Assembly (NCBI GenBank): GCA_016794365.1
Contig: JAEUKB010000075.1
Location: 1-64,000, forward strand
DNA length: 64,000 nt
Origin: Myxococcales bacterium
GTDB lineage: Bacteria; Myxococcota_A; Polyangia; Palsa-1104; JAEUJZ01
Direction of reading: 5' to 3'
Below are positions 46,428 to 55,334 of the stretch, one piece after another (the first letter of the stretch is position 1; every line of letters begins with the position of its first letter). The notes beneath the pieces were generated by a model, which was given only the letters and a program-made list of their open reading frames with translations, did no database searches and was not told the origin of the DNA. Both the position numbers and the translations under genes were made by a program.

Positions 46428-47387
46428 GCGAACGCTCGGATCGTCGTAGCCGGACGACTGTAGCTCTTGGAAGTAGCGCTTGCGGAAGAGGAGCGGCAAG
46501 CCATCGGTTCGCACAGAGCGCTCATCGGCAGCGGGCGGAATCTCAGCGGGAGACGAGGACTCTACGACCGCTTTGTCTTCGCGCGCGATGCGAAGGTTCA
46601 TGATGTGAAAGATTGGATCAAGCAGCCGGAAGCGCAGAAAGCTACGCGCCGACGTGAGGATAAGCCGCGTGCTCTTGTCATCGACGGGAACGCAGGCAAC
46701 CTGCATGACCAGCAGCTTTCCGGGCGGCGAGATGTACAGGTTCATGCGGTTTGGCCAGCGCAGATCGAGCGCGCCGGACTGTTCTTTTCCGTCAATCGAG
46801 CTGGTGCTGTGTACGCCCCACGGCATCTCTTGCAGGTGAATGTCCATGCGTGAATCGCGACGCTGGAGCATGCCTCGACCGATGGTCTTGCGATGCACAA
46901 ACGGCAGGTGCGGCCAGTCGAGCATGTTTTCCATCGCGCGGGTCCAGTGGGTGTGCCAAATCGTGGTTCCACCCGAGACATGAACCTGCGGGCCTTGCAG
47001 CTCGTCGGCGACAGCGGGCTCGGATGTCGGCTGTACGTCCGGCGCGGTGTAGATCCAAACCTGACCGGCGACTTCGCGAGATGCGACGGGGATTCCGCCG
47101 ACCTTGCTGAGCTTGGCGTCGGGATTCCACGGGATGTAACAGACTGCGCCTTTGCCATCGAACTGCCAGCCGTGAAAGGGACACTCGATGCAGCCTTGCT
47201 TGACCTTCCCCAGGCTGAGCGCCACCCCGCGATGCGGACAGCGATCAACCAAGGCGGCGGGACGGCCTTCTGCGTCGCGAAACAGCACGAGCTTGGTTCC
47301 GGCGACTTGCACACCAAGCGGCTTGTCTCGTCGCAGCTCGTGAGACATGCAGACCGGGGTCCAGACGTTTGCGAAGCCTTTGAACAT
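46374..47387 (-). CDS. Rieske non-haem iron oxygenase
   Basis: A 337-residue ring-hydroxylating-type oxygenase. The Rieske 2Fe-2S ligands are Cys50/His52 (CPHRG) and Cys69/His72 (CPFHGWQF). The mononuclear iron site is ENMLDWPHLPFVH with Asp157, His160 and His165. The length and lone occurrence resemble single-component oxygenases acting on sterols, choline-like or cell-surface aromatics; the substrate is not deducible. No reductase gene is near. Its 3' end overlaps queG by 54 bases. Confidence 0.85.
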   Translation of the reverse strand: MFKGFANVWTPVCMSHELRRDKPLGVQVAGTKLVLFRDAEGRPAALVDRCPHRGVALSLGKVKQGCIECPFHGWQFDGKGAVCYIPWNPDAKLSKVGGIPVASREVAGQVWIYTAPDVQPTSEPAVADELQGPQVHVSGGTTIWHTHWTRAMENMLDWPHLPFVHRKTIGRGMLQRRDSRMDIHLQEMPWGVHSTSSIDGKEQSGALDLRWPNRMNLYISPPGKLLVMQVACVPVDDKSTRLILTSARSFLRFRLLDPIFHIMNLRIAREDKAVVESSSPAEIPPAADERSVRTDGLPLLFRKRYFQELQSSGYDDPSVRSRRGLPVLGSGPGIDKD

Positions 47388-47435
47388 CGTACGTACCTTG
47401 CTTTCCGTACGTAGGATGCCAGAGCGAGGACGTTT

Positions 47436-48086
47436 TTATCGACGAATGCCGATGGGACAAGCGATGCCGGTGCCACCGTGACCGCAGTAGCCATCGGGAT
47501 TTTTGGCCAGGTACTGCTGGTGGTAGGTTTCCGCATAAAAGAACGGCGGAGCGGTCAGGATCTCGGTGGTGATGGGTCCGTGACCGGCGCTGCGTAGCGC
47601 GTGCTGATAGGCTGTGAGCGACTGCTCGGCGGCGCGCTGCTGGGCGGGAGAGTAGCAGTAGATGCCAGAGCGATACTGGGTTCCCACATCGGGCCCCTGA
47701 CGCATGCCTTGGGTTGGATTGTGACCTTCCCAAAAGACCCGCAGCAGATCTTCGTAGCTGATCTGTTTGGGATCAAAGACCACGAGGACGACTTCGTTGT
47801 GGCCGGTGCGACCGGAGCAGACCTCGTAGTAGCTGGGGTTTTCGGTGTGACCGCTGGCGTAGCCGACGGCGGTGCTGTAGACGCCTGGGGTCTTCCAGAA
47901 CTGCTTTTCGGCACCCCAGAAGCAGCCCATGCCAAACATCGCTTGTTCAAGCCCGGCGGGAAACGGTGGGACGATGCGGTTGCCGGACACGAAGTGAACC
48001 TCGGGGACCTTCATGCGCTCGGTCCGACCGGGAAGTGCTTCTTCTTTGGTTGGAAGTCGGAGCTTTCGTGGATCGACAAAGAACAT
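47436..48086 (-). CDS. msrA: Peptide methionine sulfoxide reductase MsrA
   Basis: A 216-residue enzyme that reduces the S-form of methionine sulfoxide. The catalytic Cys lies in GMGCFWGAEKQFW; SAVGYASG-like TAVGYASGHTENPSYYEVCSG and HNPTQGMRQGPDVGTQYRSGIY match the family. Resolving-Cys candidates lie in the C-terminal GYCGHGGTGIACP. The start at 48086 is chosen because the first 42 residues of the longer frame (to 48212) look non-coding and cover the promoter of the divergent C39-like gene. Confidence 0.92.
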   Translation of the reverse strand: MFFVDPRKLRLPTKEEALPGRTERMKVPEVHFVSGNRIVPPFPAGLEQAMFGMGCFWGAEKQFWKTPGVYSTAVGYASGHTENPSYYEVCSGRTGHNEVVLVVFDPKQISYEDLLRVFWEGHNPTQGMRQGPDVGTQYRSGIYCYSPAQQRAAEQSLTAYQHALRSAGHGPITTEILTAPPFFYAETYHQQYLAKNPDGYCGHGGTGIACPIGIRR

Positions 48087-48210
48087 GACAAAAATCTTAG
48101 TACGAAGCGGCTGACATCGTCGAGGCCAGCGCACGGTTTTCTCTCGGACACGGTGACTTCGCAATCTGTGGCGGCTTGCGCCGATAAGCAGAAGACGTGG
48201 GGGGACCTTC

Positions 48211-49800
48211 ATGCCGACTTTGGAAAAACGTCCAGAAGACGTTCATGCTCCTGAGCCGAAACCAGTGGTGACACCTGACAAGTGGGTGAAGAAGCCAACA
48301 GCAGACATCCCGTGGGAAGCGCTGGCACCTGTGCCGATGCAGCATGTTCCGCTGCCGCTCCAGCCGGTGCCTTCCGCAGACAAGCTGCCTTCGTCGCTGT
48401 TTTCGCAGCCGCTCGGTATGTATTCCGATACCGGCTTTCGCCCGATGCCGCTGATGAATCCCGTCGAGCGAGACAAAAAGATCGACAGCTATCAAAAGAC
48501 GCTCGATGGCGCGACGTATGTGGCGGGCAACCTCAAGGGCCAGCAGAAGGTCGAGTACATCGAAGATCAGCTCGAAGCGCTGTCGCGATTTTCCAAGGAT
48601 GTTGCGCCTGATGACGCGACCGGGAAAGCAGCGGAGACGGTGCCGACGCCGCTTATCGACAATGCGCGGCCTCTGATTGAAAAGCTGGAGCGGATGACGC
48701 CGGATGCGACGACCCCAGCGGGCGGTACAAACCCCGAAGGTGCGCACGTCGGAACGGGAACGGACTGGAACACCAAGCTGGGTGTGCCGCAGTACCGAAC
48801 GCAGTCGGACAACCTGATTCCGCCGGAAGCTTCCTGCAACATGACCAGCTTGGCGATGGCGCTGGAACGGCTTGGCTACGGTCGAGAAAACGCGATGGAT
48901 GCGATCGACGGTGAGCTGAAGCAGCGCTACCTGGATGAACAGAAAGCGAAGCTGGCCAAGACCAAAGGCGATCCGAGCACGCTGCCGAAGACGGCGGACG
49001 ATGTGACGCTACCCGCTGGTTACTTTGAGGGACAGGTGAAGGGCTATCTCAAAGCGGTCGATGCAGCAGCGGAAAAGCCGTATCAGGGCGTGCGCGGCAA
49101 GGACACGGACGAAAAAGCCTGGGACAACATCGCGGGCCAGTACCGGGACAACGCGCAGTTTGAAGATACGCTCGACTTTCTGCGCTATCTGACGAAAGCG
49201 GGCAGTCGCACGGACTTGGATACGGTGACGCCGAAGCTGCTGGAAAAGCTAGAGCCGGATGCCGAAAAGCGCCCAACGTACCGCACGATTACGCCGGGCA
49301 AGAACATGGACTGGACCAAGGCACGCGGTCAGATGGACGAAGTGCTCGATGATGGCGGCGCGGCGATGCTGAGCTTCCATCACAAAGGCGGAAACAACTT
49401 CAATGCATCGCACATCGTGTCGGTCCAGCAGATGACGCAAGACGGAATCGTCGCGGATGATCCGTACGGGCGGATTCGTTCCAACTACAACGTCGCGCAG
49501 GTCGGCGATGCGTACGGCGAAAAAGGTCAAGCGGGACGCAGTCCGGCGCGCAAAAACCAAGTGGACGCGGGGCTGGATCGTAGCAAGCCCAGCACGATGG
49601 ACACGGACTGGAAGTCGTATGGCGCTCAGCACTTGAAGCCGGAAGAAGCGCTCGGTAGCTCGTCGCAGGTGGCAGACAGTGTGATGAAGAACGCGTGGCG
49701 CTCGCTGCGCTTTCTGGAGCCCGCGAAGAAGAAAGCCGTCGTCGATGCAGCCAAGCCAGCGGTGGTGCCGGGACAGAGCCAAACAGCGCAGCCGCAGTAA
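48211..49800 (+). CDS. C39-like cysteine protease domain protein, no signal peptide
   Basis: A 529-residue protein. Residues 1-85 are Pro-rich and disordered-looking; 86-165 helical; the C39-like core begins at LGVPQYRTQSD (190) with Cys209 in ASCNMTSLAMALERLGYG, resumes after an insertion of about 150 charged residues at GGAAMLSFHH (382), and shows His401 in ASHIVSV and Asp416/417 in VADDPYG. These match the papain-like peptidase_C39_2 catalytic residues. With no secretion signal, disordered start and a toxin-like single enzymatic core it could be an effector exported by an injection system, but it could also be a cytosolic processing protease. Palindromic element copy 3 follows the stop. 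Confidence 0.7.
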   Translation: MPTLEKRPEDVHAPEPKPVVTPDKWVKKPTADIPWEALAPVPMQHVPLPLQPVPSADKLPSSLFSQPLGMYSDTGFRPMPLMNPVERDKKIDSYQKTLDGATYVAGNLKGQQKVEYIEDQLEALSRFSKDVAPDDATGKAAETVPTPLIDNARPLIEKLERMTPDATTPAGGTNPEGAHVGTGTDWNTKLGVPQYRTQSDNLIPPEASCNMTSLAMALERLGYGRENAMDAIDGELKQRYLDEQKAKLAKTKGDPSTLPKTADDVTLPAGYFEGQVKGYLKAVDAAAEKPYQGVRGKDTDEKAWDNIAGQYRDNAQFEDTLDFLRYLTKAGSRTDLDTVTPKLLEKLEPDAEKRPTYRTITPGKNMDWTKARGQMDEVLDDGGAAMLSFHHKGGNNFNASHIVSVQQMTQDGIVADDPYGRIRSNYNVAQVGDAYGEKGQAGRSPARKNQVDAGLDRSKPSTMDTDWKSYGAQHLKPEEALGSSSQVADSVMKNAWRSLRFLEPAKKKAVVDAAKPAVVPGQSQTAQPQ

Positions 49801-49912
49801 AAAACCGACTGCGAACCTTGGCTTTGGCATCGTCGGTCCTCGCGCTTGCGAACGCTCCGATCGTTCTCTTTGCAATCAGAACTCCTCATGACGCTGCGGG
49901 GAAGCGTAAAAG
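49801..49912. terminator. Palindromic intergenic element, copy 3 (diverged)
   Basis: Right after the C39-like gene's stop and ahead of the convergent lipoprotein's stop at 49918. It shares ATCGTCGGTCCTC, ACGCTCCG, CTCTTTGCAATCAG and CTCATGACG with the other copies. The outer arms are different: CCGCAG (at the gene's end) can pair with CTGCGG at 49894-49899. Confidence 0.7.
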
Positions 49913-49917
49913 CGCTG

Positions 49918-50850
49918 CTACTGGCAGTACAGCTCCTGTTGCCACTTGAGCATCGGCTCTTTTTCGTTGTCTAGGTTCGTCGTGATGCGCGCTTTGTGCC
50001 AGGTTCCATCTGAGCGCTGCACATCGACGAGCAAGTTCCCGACCTGAAACAGCTGCTTGTGACGAGCCTGCGCATCGGCGCGCAGGATGTCTTTGCTGCT
50101 TACGCGCAGATCGCGAACTGCGGTGATGTCGCGCAGCGGCAGGGGCATTGGCATCGCCGCATCGGGCGTATCCAGATAGAACGACAGCACGCCGGATGTG
50201 TACTCGATGCACGCTTCGGTCCCGCCGCTCTGGTTGTTGTCGCGTATGGGCACCAGCAGCTTGGGAATCGCCGATCCTTCGCCGTCCATGCCTTCGGGAG
50301 CGCAGGCTCCGAGATGTTTGTACTGCCCCGCATGGGAGCCCCACATCAGCTGATAGCTGGTGGTGCCTCCGGTGGTTACGTTTCCGATGACCGTGACCCA
50401 GAAGTTCTTGCGCTCTGGGTCGGCGCAGTCGTCTTCGATGAGGTGATTGCAAGCTGCGGGCAGGGGGCCGGTGAACGAATAGATGTTGCGCACTGCTTCA
50501 CCCAGTCCGACGCCGCCGCGCGGACAGCCGATGGGCGGGTGTCCATCTTGTCGGCTCGACTGGGCCTGGGCTTGGGCGACTTCTCCGATGTAGGAAAGGA
50601 GCTTGCGTGTGCAGTCGGTCACAACCAAGTCTCGATCGACAAAGCCGTCGCAGTTGCTATCCAGGCCGGTACACTGCTCGGGAGCGCGACGCGCGTCATC
50701 GGTACAGACAGATCCTTGTTCGACCGGCGGGCCGTAGAGAACGTCATCGCTGCCCACGGGCTCGGCCTGACAGCCAAAGAGTAGTCCCGACAGCGCGAGC
50801 GTTCGCAGCTGGGACGTAGCGATTCGGAAGGACGGAAGGACTGTGCTCAT
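49918..50850 (-). CDS. MopE-type metal-binding-motif lipoprotein
   Basis: A 310-residue lipoprotein. The start at 50850 has GGAGG 10 bases upstream and begins a signal ending LLFGC; the longer frame to 51132 is not supported. Just after it, CTGLDSNCDGFVDRDL matches the calcium- or copper-binding 'GLDxNCDG.VD' motif common in Myxococcota surface proteins. The remaining 240 residues (YQLMWGSHAGQYKHLGAC, CIEYTSGVLSFYLDTPD) are not recognised. It is the third of three rightmost leftward exported-protein genes and is convergent with the C39-like gene. Confidence 0.7.
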   Translation of the reverse strand: MSTVLPSFRIATSQLRTLALSGLLFGCQAEPVGSDDVLYGPPVEQGSVCTDDARRAPEQCTGLDSNCDGFVDRDLVVTDCTRKLLSYIGEVAQAQAQSSRQDGHPPIGCPRGGVGLGEAVRNIYSFTGPLPAACNHLIEDDCADPERKNFWVTVIGNVTTGGTTSYQLMWGSHAGQYKHLGACAPEGMDGEGSAIPKLLVPIRDNNQSGGTEACIEYTSGVLSFYLDTPDAAMPMPLPLRDITAVRDLRVSSKDILRADAQARHKQLFQVGNLLVDVQRSDGTWHKARITTNLDNEKEPMLKWQQELYCQ

Positions 50851-51037
50851 GGACGGAATGCCTCCGTTCGATGGGATTGCAAGCGACATTCCATGTGAAA
50901 GCGCGAGACGCTGTGACGGACGAACCGACGCGAAAAAGAACCGCTGGGATTCCGATTGCAACTGGAGTTGAAAAGGACAGGCGTTGTTTTGCGTGGCGTG
51001 GCTTGGCGTGCGGATCTGGGAACGGAGTGCGCTGGGC

Positions 51038-52882
51038 TTAGCGCGTCGCGAGATAATCGAGCAGCGCTTGCTGATCCGATGCGGAATCTGCGATCTGATG
51101 CACACGGCCAGCGAGCTTGCAGGTGCCATCAATGGTCTGTCGCAGCGTCACGGCGCAGCCATCGGTGAAGTAGGGTGCGTGATTCTTCACATCGACCAGG
51201 AACGGAGCCACCAGCTGAGGGCCTCCCGCTGTGAGTGCCTGCTTGCTTCCCTGCGGCTTGTCGGTGCCGTGACAGCGTGCGCAGCTTGCTTGGTAGACCG
51301 CTTCGCCACGCGCCAGCGCGGACGGACTGTAGCCATCGGTTGCATTCCACATCGGCGGTAGCTTGAGCAGCCAGCTTGTTAGCTCTGTGACATCGGTCGA
51401 TGGGACCGTGCTGCGTGGATGCAGGTTGGTGAAGTCGTGTCGAACCATCTGCGTAAGCGTCGGGTCACTTCCGGTTCGTCGATACGCGCTGCGTCCTGCG
51501 AGCGTTCCGCGCAGGCTGAGCGTGCGTCGTCGCTCTCCATCGGTGGTTTGAATGATCCAGCGATGCCCGTCATCTCTGCCGTCGGGGTGACAGCTTGCGC
51601 ACGCAAGGCCGACAGAGCGGTCGGATGCAAAGAACAGCTCGATCGGACGAATCGGCTGTGGCGCAGCATCCGTGAGCAGCGGCACTTCCGTTGCGGTTCC
51701 TTCCAGTCCAATCGACCACAGCGATGCGCGACCGATGGTCTGGACGACGAAGCGATCTTTGGTGGCCGCGACTGCAACGGGCATGGCGGCTGTGGGGATC
51801 GCGTTTGAGCGCTTGAGGGCTCCGGGCATCCCGATAAGAAGTGGCGTGCGTCCGTCGCTGCCCGAGAGCGCACGGTTTCCTGCTGCGATGACCGCGACTT
51901 CGCCGGTTGGCAACAGTGTCATGTCGAGCGGTGCGACAATGCGGTCTCCGTTGGCTGTCTTGAGCGAAGGCGCTACGACCGGCGCTGTTCGTGCGGCGTG
52001 CAGCCCCATCAGTGTCGGATCGCAGTTGACGCAGCCTTGGTAATATGCCACGGGCAGCAGCCCACCCAGCTCGTACAGCAGGAAGGCTCCGGTGCGGCCT
52101 GGCGTGCGGACCAGTCGCGAGGCAGTGGTTGGCGTGGGTTGCATGCTGCTATCGCTCTGCGCCTTCGGTTCTACGGTTTCGATCGACTCGCCGGTGCTGC
52201 GAATCAGCTTGTAGACCTTGGCTTGGCGTCGGCGACTGACCCAGATCTCGCTGTCGGGACCGCTGCTTCCGCTGATGAGCTGAATGTCGTGCAGGCCGGG
52301 ATCGAGCTGCTGCATGGTTCTCGGCCGCAGGCTCCGATACATCGTTTCGACGGTCACCAGCTCGCCACCATCGCAGGCCACGTACAGTCGCTGATCGGCA
52401 GCCGCAAATGCCAGACCGCGTGGCTCGTGACAGGCGTAGGCGCGCTGAAGCGGTTCGTCTGGCTGCTGCTCGGCGCGGACGCGGATCACGGCGCTGCCCG
52501 TTCGCAGCACACAGAAGAACTCTGTCGGCACACTTCCTTCGACGCACTGTCCGGGCTGATCTCCGGGTCGCAGTGCGATGCGCTTGGCCACCGACTGTCG
52601 CTGCAAATCGACAAAGATGATCTGCGACGAGATCGCTTCCGACACCACCGCGAGCTGCTGATTGCTGCTGACGACCACTGTGCCACCGCTCGGAATCGGA
52701 ACCACTCCGTCGGCGAGCATGCGCTCTTTGGGTCGAACTGGCTCGATCTGCGCGGAATCGGCCTGTCCACTGGTCAGCTCGCGGATTCCACCATTGCAGC
52801 CCGCTTGTATCGCCAGCAGTCCTGCCAGCGCCGGTATGATCGTGAGCTTTCGATTCTTGCATTGTCTCTGTTCAAACGTCAT
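51038..52882 (-). CDS. Dihaem cytochrome c/beta-propeller lipoprotein
   Basis: A 614-residue lipoprotein starting at 52882 (MTFEQRQ..., lipobox IQAGC). Residues about 60-430 form propeller-like repeats (VVSEAISSQIIFVDL, LAFAAADQRLYVACDGGELVTV). The C-terminal 190 residues carry two haem motifs, CASCH and CARCH, with a Met-rich loop and the RTLSLRGTLAGRSAYRRTG segment seen in cytochrome c peroxidase/MauG-like proteins. It is probably a periplasmic or surface electron carrier or peroxidase-like protein. The VWA-like gene lies 65 bases upstream on the same strand. Confidence 0.75.
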   Translation of the reverse strand: MTFEQRQCKNRKLTIIPALAGLLAIQAGCNGGIRELTSGQADSAQIEPVRPKERMLADGVVPIPSGGTVVVSSNQQLAVVSEAISSQIIFVDLQRQSVAKRIALRPGDQPGQCVEGSVPTEFFCVLRTGSAVIRVRAEQQPDEPLQRAYACHEPRGLAFAAADQRLYVACDGGELVTVETMYRSLRPRTMQQLDPGLHDIQLISGSSGPDSEIWVSRRRQAKVYKLIRSTGESIETVEPKAQSDSSMQPTPTTASRLVRTPGRTGAFLLYELGGLLPVAYYQGCVNCDPTLMGLHAARTAPVVAPSLKTANGDRIVAPLDMTLLPTGEVAVIAAGNRALSGSDGRTPLLIGMPGALKRSNAIPTAAMPVAVAATKDRFVVQTIGRASLWSIGLEGTATEVPLLTDAAPQPIRPIELFFASDRSVGLACASCHPDGRDDGHRWIIQTTDGERRRTLSLRGTLAGRSAYRRTGSDPTLTQMVRHDFTNLHPRSTVPSTDVTELTSWLLKLPPMWNATDGYSPSALARGEAVYQASCARCHGTDKPQGSKQALTAGGPQLVAPFLVDVKNHAPYFTDGCAVTLRQTIDGTCKLAGRVHQIADSASDQQALLDYLATR

Positions 52883-52947
52883 GACCTTCCCCCCCAACTG
52901 CTGCGGGCGCGCTTCCCATAAGCACGCAAGTGCAGACTGTTTGACGA

Positions 52948-54930
52948 TTACGGACAAGGCTCAGTGAATCCTGAGTCTATGCCTGCTTTCTGTAGTTTCA
53001 GAAACGGCGCGGTCTTGGTATGTAGCGCATCCACAAGCTTATTTAGCTCCATTTCGTCTGCTTGACCCGTGGCTGGATCAATGAGCGCTTCAATATTTTG
53101 TTTGATGACGAAATCCACAGCATCGCCCAGTTTTGTGTCGATAAATCGCTCTGTCGCAACAGCGCTGTTCTTAAGTTGATATAGCTTTTCATAACGGAGC
53201 TGTGGACCCAGCAGAAAGTCTTTTCCTACATATGTTTTCTTCTGTTGCTTGATGTTTAGATACGGTGTCAGCATCGTTGTCATCATTCCATCGGGAAGAT
53301 ATTCTGTTTCAAAGTCTGAACCAGATGGTGCAATGGTGACAAAACCGATGGAACGATACTGTGTCTTTCCCATTCCATCTTGATAGGAAGCCATCTGCTT
53401 CACCAGCTCTTCCACGGAGGCAAGATATGGATTTGGATTGACAGACTTTGTTTTGCATCCTGTTTTGCTACCAGGCATGCTAAGGTTTTCGTTGCATTGA
53501 TTGTCCAATGCAAAGCAGCGGTATTCCATGTTGAAGCACTCTGGCGCGCTCAGCATTCCGCAGTTTTCGCGCAGCCCCGAGCGATTCGTCACGTACTTGG
53601 CGCTGGATGGATAGGCGTCCTTGCGTCGCGCAGACGCGATGGTGCAGTCGTCTTCGTTGGTGACAAAGATCACGACCAGCAGCGAGGTGGCCGGATCGCG
53701 CAGGAAGCCGCTGGGCATGCTGTTTTGACGGGAAATGGCTTGTGCTGCACTGCCGATTGGCATCTCAATGCCGCAGCCACCTTCGCCCAAGATCGCACGA
53801 CAGTGGATGGCCGTCTCGGGTCGTTTTCCGGTTGCGTATTCTGGATACGTGACGATATCCATTTTCTTGGCATCAAACTCTGTCCATTTGCGGATATAAG
53901 GCAGTCCAGTCTCTGGCACTGGAATGGGATCGGTACAGACGCTGGGACAGACGGTTGAATCGGTGATGCCGCGCTCTGTGCAGCGCTTGGTTTGCAGCTC
54001 GCCATCATCGCCATTTCCGTGCTTCTTCATTGGATCGGTGCCGCGTGGGCCACACTTTCCTGCGGTAAATGCAGTGGGAAGCGGACTGGACCAATCGCTT
54101 CCTGCGGCGATGGGAAGCTTGGGCATTACACCGAGGTCACTGCTGACAACCGCCATGTGGATGTTGCTGATGGAATTGGCTACTTTGGCTGGTTTACACT
54201 TGTCCACAGCAGAGCTGTTTAGGATCTTCCACGGAAGAGACTTTTTCTGGACCGAGTTCGATCCGTTGTGCTGAAAAAGCAGCGATTGAAATGCAGACAT
54301 CGAACTGGAGTTATCCACCACAAGCAAGACATCGAGTGGATAAATCAAAGGCTCTGGCATCGCCGGTCCAAGCGGATAGATCACGGGAAAGAACGAGCCA
54401 AGCTTTGGGGTTTCAATCAGAAGCTGTGGTGGTTTGCCGGGCTCACGCTGGGTGAGTCCGCCCGTCAAGAAGCGCTCCCCGCTTGGCCACTCTACGGCCA
54501 TGACGTTGCGGTCCCCACTTGCGCCGATTCCGTCGGGAAGCGGCATGCTGATGTGCAGGATGTCCTGCGCGACCTGGCTGGCGCTGCCGTGGGCGACGAT
54601 CTTGAGCGCAGCACCGACGAAGCGCGCGCCTGGAGTGTCTCGGCCTGCTGTGCGATAGAACGCGATGGTCACGGGGCCGGGAAATGCGCCGGATGGAACC
54701 TGAAGCGTGGTGCCTGCGTAGTCCGCGAGCGCGGGATCGGATGACGGAATGACAATGGTTCCGCCTTCAGGTCCGACGGGCGCTTCAAACAGGAGCTCGT
54801 CGCGTCGGTCTTGTTTGTCCTCGCAGCCTCCTTGGAAGCCAGAGAGCAAGCAGAGAATGCAGATCATGCAGGTCAGTACGGCTCTCCAAGCGAAGTTGGG
54901 AATTGCGCTTTGGACGGTTTGCCAGGTCAT
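52948..54930 (-). CDS. VWA-like lipoprotein
   Basis: A 660-residue exported protein. The start at 54930 has GAGGAGG ahead of it and begins a signal ending FQGGC; the first 57 residues of the longer frame are rejected. Residues about 40-200 are beta-rich (GGTIVIPSSDPAL, LQVPSGAFPGPVTIAFY), a ZU5-like pattern. From about 210 a von Willebrand A-like domain begins with DVLLVVDNSSSMS, giving the MIDAS D-x-S-x-S core. Many cysteines follow (CGPRG, CTERGI, CPSVC, CNENL). The 3' part is less GC-rich than neighbouring genes. Adhesion or metal-mediated binding at the surface is likely. Confidence 0.7.
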   Translation of the reverse strand: MTWQTVQSAIPNFAWRAVLTCMICILCLLSGFQGGCEDKQDRRDELLFEAPVGPEGGTIVIPSSDPALADYAGTTLQVPSGAFPGPVTIAFYRTAGRDTPGARFVGAALKIVAHGSASQVAQDILHISMPLPDGIGASGDRNVMAVEWPSGERFLTGGLTQREPGKPPQLLIETPKLGSFFPVIYPLGPAMPEPLIYPLDVLLVVDNSSSMSAFQSLLFQHNGSNSVQKKSLPWKILNSSAVDKCKPAKVANSISNIHMAVVSSDLGVMPKLPIAAGSDWSSPLPTAFTAGKCGPRGTDPMKKHGNGDDGELQTKRCTERGITDSTVCPSVCTDPIPVPETGLPYIRKWTEFDAKKMDIVTYPEYATGKRPETAIHCRAILGEGGCGIEMPIGSAAQAISRQNSMPSGFLRDPATSLLVVIFVTNEDDCTIASARRKDAYPSSAKYVTNRSGLRENCGMLSAPECFNMEYRCFALDNQCNENLSMPGSKTGCKTKSVNPNPYLASVEELVKQMASYQDGMGKTQYRSIGFVTIAPSGSDFETEYLPDGMMTTMLTPYLNIKQQKKTYVGKDFLLGPQLRYEKLYQLKNSAVATERFIDTKLGDAVDFVIKQNIEALIDPATGQADEMELNKLVDALHTKTAPFLKLQKAGIDSGFTEPCP

Positions 54931-55334
54931 CGGAGTCCTCCTCGAAAGAACGTGGACAGTCGCGGTAACAGCAAGGCACGACGGAGCGAAAATGCACGGC
55001 ATGTGCCAGCGATTCCGAACAGGACTGGCACGGCGCGTGATAAGCTGACAATCGGACTGTTCTTCGGACCTCTCTGTCGAGGGGGGCGGTACGTCTAGCA
55101 AGGGCTGCGGGATAGGTGTTTGCGGATGACAAACGGGGAATCAAACAGCCAAGCGCAGCGAGGGGTTGGCGTACCAACAGGACAGGACGCGATAGACGCG
55201 GAGCCTGCGCTGCGGGTGTCTCGCAGCCAGCGTAGCCCACTGGGCACTGGGCGCGCCCAGGAACATGTCCGGCTGCCCAGCGTGCGGCGTAGGCTGGACT
55301 CCGTTTCGGAATCACAGACAGGCGGAGGCGCGCG
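54931..55334. promoter_or_regulatory. Divergent intergenic region with paired inverted repeats
   Basis: A 404-base gap between the leftward VWA-like gene and the rightward kinase gene, with no ORF of coding quality. GCCCA-C-TGGGC (55235-55245) and CTGGGCGCGCCCAG (55247-55260) are perfect palindromes side by side, about 75-100 bases before the kinase start. They could be a regulator site or a hairpin in the leader. No clear -35/-10 or -24/-12 pair is seen. Confidence 0.45.

Noticed and set aside
55026..55041. TGGCAC at 55026 as a sigma54 promoter
   Set aside because: The -24 part fits, but the -12 GC/TTGC element is missing at the required spacing.
54931..55101. Longer start for the VWA-like gene
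   Set aside because: The first 57 residues have no coding character, whereas GAGGAGG and a lipoprotein signal mark the start at 54930.
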